DNA of 64,000 nucleotides from Acidobacteriaceae bacterium (GTDB taxonomy: Bacteria > Acidobacteriota > Terriglobia > Terriglobales > Acidobacteriaceae): contig DAHUXR010000002.1 of the NCBI GenBank assembly GCA_027307045.1, forward strand, positions 1 to 64,000. Direction: 5' to 3'. Below, piece by piece: positions 58,892 through 64,000 of this stretch (the stretch's first letter is position 1; every line of letters begins with the position of its first letter). The position numbers were made by a program, and so were the translations under genes. The notes under the pieces are model-generated. The model ran no database searches. It saw only the letters and a list, made by a program, of their open reading frames with translations, and was not told the DNA's origin.

Positions 58892-60136
58892 TTATTTCTG
58901 GCTGTAATGGCGCGCAGATCCGATCCCGTCGGCGAGGTGATCTAAAAGATGATATTGGCGGTGAACGTCCCAGAATTTGCCGGTATATTTCAGCGCGTAA
59001 GGAAAGGCAGCGCCCGTAGCCAGGCCAACAATGATGGATTCAATATTCGCCGCGCTTGAAGCGGAACTCGGAGTGACGGTTTGATCAACCACGGTTTTGC
59101 AAAGCACCCCACGATCGCCGGGCGGGTCTTCGCCGTCCCATTTTCCGGCTGCGCAGGAGAGCGCCATCTCCGTAATCTGGCCGGCTTCCAGTTCTCGCAC
59201 CAGTTTGGGATCTTTCAATTTCAACTGCCAGCTTTTAGCAGACTCAATGGCCGCTTTGGCATCAGCATACTCTTCAACTTTCTTGACCCACTCAATGCTT
59301 GCCGCGACGGCCGTGTTATACGCCATCTGCTGGTGAGCAAAGGCAGAGGCTTCGTCCTGTTCGTGGGCCGGCACTGGACCGGCGTCGTGATACTTGGCCT
59401 GCGAGACAAGTGGCTGGCCCGCAGTTTCATACTCCCTATAGAGGAGACGAGAATTATCGTGGTTCATGTGCGTGTGAGTATTCACGGCGCCCGCGACAGG
59501 AGGATAGATGCCGGTCTTGACCTGAAACGGCCACTTGTCCGGATCGCCGGCCTTGTCGCGATATTCAAACCATGTGGGCGCGCGCAATTCACCAGCAGGG
59601 AGATGCACGAGCTTGACCGCCGTGTTGTTGAAGTCGTGATGAATCCAGTCGGAATGGCTGTAAAAATCCTGAATGGCATGGAGCGAAGCGCCAAGCACGA
59701 TCAGCGTCATGGTCTTGCGCGTGCGCTCGTCAGCATTGGTCTGCTTGATGTAACCGCCGATCACCCACTGTGTATTTGTCAGCAGGCGATTGAAGAGGGC
59801 ATCGAATTTAGAATTGCGGTCCAGTTCACCATTAAGATTGTCAAAGTGAAGGAAAATGGCGGCATCGCGGTCCTGTGCGCTTTTTGCCAAATACTGATTG
59901 AGCGCGTTAAGGCCCTGACCGTGGAGAGTGTTTGCGGCAAAGTCAGATACAGGCCCAAAGAAGTCCGGGGAGAAGTTGCCGAGTTGCATGATCTTGCGCG
60001 CGTCTTCGCTGAATCCGTTCGCTTCAGCTACTTTGCGCGTGGCTTCAGAATGCCAGAAGCTATCAAAACCGGACGCGGGAGAGGCGAGAAGCGCCAGAAG
60101 CATGAACAAAGCAACAAGTTTACGAAACATTTTCAA
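58892..60136 (-). CDS. Secreted Het-C/zinc-dependent phospholipase C-like protein
   Basis: Signal peptide; LGASLHAIQDFYSHSDWIHHDF, FHSEATRKVAEANGFSEDA, NHDNS. Confidence 0.6.
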   Translation of the reverse strand: MKMFRKLVALFMLLALLASPASGFDSFWHSEATRKVAEANGFSEDARKIMQLGNFSPDFFGPVSDFAANTLHGQGLNALNQYLAKSAQDRDAAIFLHFDNLNGELDRNSKFDALFNRLLTNTQWVIGGYIKQTNADERTRKTMTLIVLGASLHAIQDFYSHSDWIHHDFNNTAVKLVHLPAGELRAPTWFEYRDKAGDPDKWPFQVKTGIYPPVAGAVNTHTHMNHDNSRLLYREYETAGQPLVSQAKYHDAGPVPAHEQDEASAFAHQQMAYNTAVAASIEWVKKVEEYADAKAAIESAKSWQLKLKDPKLVRELEAGQITEMALSCAAGKWDGEDPPGDRGVLCKTVVDQTVTPSSASSAANIESIIVGLATGAAFPYALKYTGKFWDVHRQYHLLDHLADGIGSARHYSQK

Positions 60137-60343
60137 TCCCCAGCGGATAGGTTAGAACAACATCAATATGGATTGCTAATTGTTCACGAGCACTGCACAT
60201 GAGGTCGCGATCCGCAAATCAAACGGAAGGAGCGCCAGGCGGCATGGCGAAGCAGAACGGAGCACCAAAACTGCCGCCCTCGGGGTACACAACCGCGCGG
60301 TATGATAAACTATTCTTTTCAAGCACATACCGTCTAAAAAAGC

Positions 60344-60622
60344 ATGCTCCTTTCCAAAGAATATGTCGGGTATTTAGCCCGCCAGGTAACCCAAAAACTT
60401 ATCGCCGGCGACTTTATTGAAACCAAGAATGTCCCGGCGGTTTCAGCTGCGCTGAACAATGCGCTGCTGGAAGAGCTGCAACTGGAAGATCGCATCAACG
60501 ACGAGGTGCGCCTGATCCTGGAGCAATACCAGGATGAAATGCAGCGCGCCGGCGCCAGCTATCAGGAGATGTTCAAAAAAGTTAAAGGCGAACTGGTGCG
60601 AAAGTATAAGGCGGTGCTGTGA
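60344..60622 (+). CDS. DUF507-family protein (copy 1)
   Basis: MLLSKEYVGYLARQVTQKLIAGDFIETKNVPAVSAALNNALLEELQLEDRINDEVRLIL. Confidence 0.8.
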   Translation: MLLSKEYVGYLARQVTQKLIAGDFIETKNVPAVSAALNNALLEELQLEDRINDEVRLILEQYQDEMQRAGASYQEMFKKVKGELVRKYKAVL

Positions 60623-60894
60623 GACTTTCTCGCGACAAGGTAAACAGGCTTGCTCACAGCGTGGCCGATGCGCTGGCAACGTTGGATGACGTCGAGTTCA
60701 TCGAAGATCCCAACACCATCCGCATGGAAGCGCGCCGCATTCTGGAAGAGCTACTCATGGCAGAAGCCAAAATTGATGTGGCTGCGCGCGCAAAAATTGA
60801 AAGCCAGAAGCGGACCATCGCGGAAGGCACGCAGGAATGGGACATCCTCTACCGCAAGTACTACAACGAAGAAGTGAAGAAGCTGGGAATTTAA
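60619..60894 (+). CDS. DUF507-family protein (copy 2)
   Basis: GTG start overlapping the previous stop; RLSRDKVNRLAHSVADALATLDDVEFIEDPNTIRMEARRILEELLMAEAKID. Confidence 0.8.
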   Translation: MRLSRDKVNRLAHSVADALATLDDVEFIEDPNTIRMEARRILEELLMAEAKIDVAARAKIESQKRTIAEGTQEWDILYRKYYNEEVKKLGI

Positions 60895-60906
60895 GAGTCG
60901 AGAGTT

Positions 60907-62157
60907 TCAGTAACCGGCCAGCCGGCGTTCCTGTGACGACATTTGCGCCCACAGTTGGTCCATGTTTTTTTGTATCCACATGTTAGCGGGCTGGAGCTCA
61001 TGCGCTGAGTTGAACCACCTGTAAGCCATTACGCGGTCCTGCTTCACACATAGGCCGCTGGAATAAAGGGCCGCCATCTGGATGGCCGCGCCAGGATCGC
61101 TCTTGTCCGTGGCCGCGCGGAGATACAGCATGCCCTGTTCGCAGTTCTGCTGTACTCCACCTGTCCCGCGAATGTATTGCTGGGCCCGCACCAGAGCCGC
61201 ACTGGGCTTGTAATCAGGAATACGCGCTTCTTCTGTTACTTTGCTGTCTGAATCGGGCAAGGCTTTTTCAGTGGAGGGTTTGGTTGAGATTGTTCCCTCG
61301 TCTGAACTTGTGGCCAATGAGCTGGGCGACGTGGTCTCCAGCGCTGTAGGTTCTGTCCGTGGCGCTTTTACTTCAGAAGCCGCGCCGGTAGTGATCGCGT
61401 TGGTTCCGCTGGCTGCGGTTTTAGGCGCTTCAGTAACAGCGGGTATCAGTGGATCAGAAGGTTGATTGTTTCCCTGCGGGGCATTGGCTGGAGTTGATGG
61501 ATCTGACTTGGCCGGCGCAGGCGGCTTTGGACTGGCTTTAAAACTTGATCGCCATTGCACAAACAGCAGGCCCAGGATTGCCGCGAGCACCAAGAGCAGA
61601 AGCACCTTCCTTAAGCCGCCGCCGGAAGGCTCGTCTTCCAGAAGATATTCGACGCCCTCATTGTTGTCCGGCTGAGAATTCAGACCCAGAAAAGAGGGAC
61701 CACTTATGCGGCCACTATTGCTCGACTCTTTGCGAATGCCTTCGTCCGATATGGCTTCCGCGCGAACGCCTTCATTGCGCGAAGGTTCATTGCGAAAGAT
61801 TGCCGGTTCGCCCCTGCGAGGCAGCGTGACAGGCGCTTCATCGGATTCTGGCGGCGCAGCAACCAGCGTAGTTGCCCTGCCTCTGACTTCCGGCGGCGGC
61901 AATTGTGCATTTGCGATGGCAGCCGCACGCGCTGCGTCGCCGGTACCACGACGCTCTTCCATGCGGCGATCTACGCGGGTCCCGCACATGCCGCAAAACT
62001 TCATGCCGGGCTCATTCACATGGCCGCAGCCTGCACACTTGGTGCTTCCCGACTGGTGGCTCCTTCGTTCCGCTTGCCGCCTTTCCAGCCGCACACCACA
62101 CGAGCCGCAAAACTTATATTCCGGGCGATTGTCAGTCCCGCAGAAGGTACAAAGCAT
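60907..62157 (-). CDS. Double zinc-ribbon membrane protein with C-terminal Sel1-like repeat
   Basis: MLCTFCGTDNRPEYKFCGSCGVRLE, CAGCGHVNEPGMKFCGMCGTRVD; TM VLLLLVLAAILGLLFV; C-terminal AAALYSSGLCVKQDRVMAYRWFNSAHEL. Confidence 0.75.
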   Translation of the reverse strand: MLCTFCGTDNRPEYKFCGSCGVRLERRQAERRSHQSGSTKCAGCGHVNEPGMKFCGMCGTRVDRRMEERRGTGDAARAAAIANAQLPPPEVRGRATTLVAAPPESDEAPVTLPRRGEPAIFRNEPSRNEGVRAEAISDEGIRKESSNSGRISGPSFLGLNSQPDNNEGVEYLLEDEPSGGGLRKVLLLLVLAAILGLLFVQWRSSFKASPKPPAPAKSDPSTPANAPQGNNQPSDPLIPAVTEAPKTAASGTNAITTGAASEVKAPRTEPTALETTSPSSLATSSDEGTISTKPSTEKALPDSDSKVTEEARIPDYKPSAALVRAQQYIRGTGGVQQNCEQGMLYLRAATDKSDPGAAIQMAALYSSGLCVKQDRVMAYRWFNSAHELQPANMWIQKNMDQLWAQMSSQERRLAGY

Positions 62158-62392
62158 TAGGGGCCTTTAACTCCTTTGAGCGCCGTTGACACACGTATCC
62201 TAAAAACAGCAGCTCAGCTACTAAAGTAGGATGATATCTTGTGCTGATAAGCTGCTAGCTCATTTTTCTTAATCCTCCAGAAAGAAGGCGGGCCTTAGTA
62301 CTCTCTAAAGTGCTTCATTGCTTGGTCTTTTACGTTTCCTTGAACAGGAGTTTAAGCTTGGAGCCGCAATAAGGGATAATCGAACGACGATA

Positions 62393-63481
62393 ATGTTTGC
62401 AGAAGAAATCGCGAAGGCCGCCAAGCAGGCAGCCATCGAAGCCGGCTTTGATCTGGCCGGGATTGCACCTGTCCGCAATGAGGATATGCCGGAGCTTGGC
62501 GCCTTCATCGAATGGGTGGATGCCGGCCGCGCCGGAGAAATGAAGTATCTGGAATCACGTACCGAATCCGGACAGCTTCGCCGTGCTTCAGCCGCTCACG
62601 CTGCGCCCTGGGTTCGGTCCATGATTGTGTGCGCCCTGAATTACAGCGCTGACACGCCTTATTCGGTGGACGCAAATGATCCGGAACGAGGCTGGATCTC
62701 ACGCTATGCCTGGGGCACAAAGGACTATCATGATGCGCTGCTGCCGCGACTGCGGCAGGTTGAAGCGGCCGTCAGGCAAGTTGCCGCCGCGCAAAACACC
62801 GAAATCGAAACCCGTAGCTACGTTGATACTGGTCCAATCCTGGAACGCGTTTACGCCAAGTATGCCGGGATCGGATGGATCGGCAAGAACACCTGCATCA
62901 TCAACCAGAAAATGGGCTCATGGCTGTTTTTGGGAGTGATCCTTACGTCGCTGGAGCTGCCCGCCGACACCGCGGCCGTCGACCGCTGCGGAAGCTGCAC
63001 CCGGTGCATTGATGCATGTCCCACGCATGCTATTGTGTCGCCGGGCAAACTGGATGCGCGGCTCTGCATCGCTTATCTCACCATTGAAAAGCGCGGCAGC
63101 GTGCCGGAAGAACTAAGAGCGGACATGGGGCATCACATCTTTGGTTGCGATATTTGCCAGGATGTCTGCCCGTGGAACAACAAGTCCGGCAACGCGCCGC
63201 CTACTTCTCTGCCGGAATTTCAACCGCAGGAACGGCTTTTCCATCCTGACTTGCGGTGGCTCGGGCAGATGGATGAAGAAACTTACCGCAAGACGTTTCG
63301 CGGCTCACCTGTGAAGCGCGCGAAATATTCTGGCTTGAAGCGCAACGTAGCCATTGCCATGGGCAACAGCGGTAACAAGAGTTTCGCAGCGGACTTACAA
63401 AAGATGGCCACCGGAGAAGACACCGTGGTCGCAGAACACGCGGAGTGGGCGCTCAGCAAGCTTACAGACGAATCGCGCTAG
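62393..63481 (+). CDS. queG: Epoxyqueuosine reductase QueG
   Basis: FVDTGPILERVYAKYAGIGWIGKNTC-type motif, DRCGSCTRCIDACPTHAIV and GCDICQDVCPWN 4Fe-4S motifs. Confidence 0.95.
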   Translation: MFAEEIAKAAKQAAIEAGFDLAGIAPVRNEDMPELGAFIEWVDAGRAGEMKYLESRTESGQLRRASAAHAAPWVRSMIVCALNYSADTPYSVDANDPERGWISRYAWGTKDYHDALLPRLRQVEAAVRQVAAAQNTEIETRSYVDTGPILERVYAKYAGIGWIGKNTCIINQKMGSWLFLGVILTSLELPADTAAVDRCGSCTRCIDACPTHAIVSPGKLDARLCIAYLTIEKRGSVPEELRADMGHHIFGCDICQDVCPWNNKSGNAPPTSLPEFQPQERLFHPDLRWLGQMDEETYRKTFRGSPVKRAKYSGLKRNVAIAMGNSGNKSFAADLQKMATGEDTVVAEHAEWALSKLTDESR

Positions 63482-63525
63482 GCAAGTCCCGAAAAAGGAA
63501 CATTGTGTTAAGGTTTTCAAGAGCC

Positions 63526-63858
63526 ATGTCCCAGAACAAACAGCATCCATGGACCCTTCCCCGAGCGCATTCGCGTTATCTTCTGGATTTGCGAATTGTC
63601 GTCCGGGCAAAAGAAACATTTATTGGACGAACAAAGGACATTGCCGAAGGCGGATTGGGCGCAACCATCCCCAGCGAGATTGATATTGGAGGAATTGTCG
63701 AACTGGAGTTGCAGCTTTCGGAAGGCAAGGAACTGTTGAAGATCAAAGCAGAGGTGCGTTATCGGCACGGCTTCCAATACGGGTTCAAGTTTGTGCAGAC
63801 CACCGAACAGCAGAAAGAAATGATCCGCCGGGCCACGCACGACCTGCGCATGGCTTAA
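63526..63858 (+). CDS. PilZ-domain protein
   Basis: RAHSRYLLDLRIVVRAKETFIGRTKDIAEGGLGATIPSEIDIGGIVELELQLSE...YGFKFVQTTEQQKEMIRR. Confidence 0.8.
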   Translation: MSQNKQHPWTLPRAHSRYLLDLRIVVRAKETFIGRTKDIAEGGLGATIPSEIDIGGIVELELQLSEGKELLKIKAEVRYRHGFQYGFKFVQTTEQQKEMIRRATHDLRMA

Positions 63859-63912
63859 AGATCGGCTTTTCCGCATTTCTATATACATTCCTCACGGCAG
63901 CCGTTGTGTTAC

Positions 63913-63928
63913 TGTGATCGAAATCACA
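63913..63928. promoter_or_regulatory. CRP/FNR-type palindrome upstream of a gene leaving the window
   Basis: TGTGA-TCGAAA-TCACA, exact half-site match; ATG at about 63964 follows. Confidence 0.6.
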
Positions 63929-64000
63929 GCCGGATGTGAGCCTATCCCTGAGAATAGTTTCCGATGAAAGCTCAGGGCAAAATTGCGGCCGCGCCGGCTG

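Noticed and set aside
1-64000. CRISPR array
   Set aside because: No set of regularly spaced identical 23-40 bp repeats with unique spacers was seen; the only tandem arrays are the 6-bp and 11-bp ones near 57.4-57.6 kb.

Overview
The gene content looks like a bacterial chromosome segment, probably Acidobacteriota (inferred from overall gene content and repeat flavour; not tested). Four blocks are visible. (1) About 1-22.7 kb: a prophage or gene-transfer-agent-like head-tail locus, mostly on the minus strand. It carries a terminase, portal, protease, capsid, connectors, tail terminator, major tail protein, frameshifting tail chaperone, tape measure, DUF2460, DUF2163, NlpC/P60 and a tail-tip protein that runs off the left edge. 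Host-like cargo interrupts it: paralogous lipoproteins, a secreted protein, a regulator with a palindromic operator, and a decayed HhH-GPD glycosylase. Several Cys-rich small proteins flank the terminase, and a decayed IS256-type transposase marks the right side. (2) 22.7-25.1 kb: host genes (YheT-like hydrolase, FmdB-like zinc ribbon) and tRNA-His. (3) 25.6-43.1 kb: a compact hybrid NRPS/PKS locus. It encodes a JmjC/cupin-8 protein, a Cys-rich protein, NRPS C-A-T-E-C-T, PKS KS-AT-ACP-aminotransferase, NRPS C-A-T, and a free-standing TubC-docking-thioesterase with a Cys in the nucleophile position. (4) 43.1-64 kb: stress and housekeeping genes (USP, glucan phosphorylase, Hsp20, DUF892, ADH, PPase, MFS, phospholipase C-like, ECF sigma, LLM oxidoreductase, DUF507 pair, QueG, PilZ). 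CRP/FNR-type palindromes (TGTGA-N6-TCACA) lie upstream of both the NRPS and several stress genes, suggesting shared control. All domain calls come from reading motifs by eye; no database search was run.
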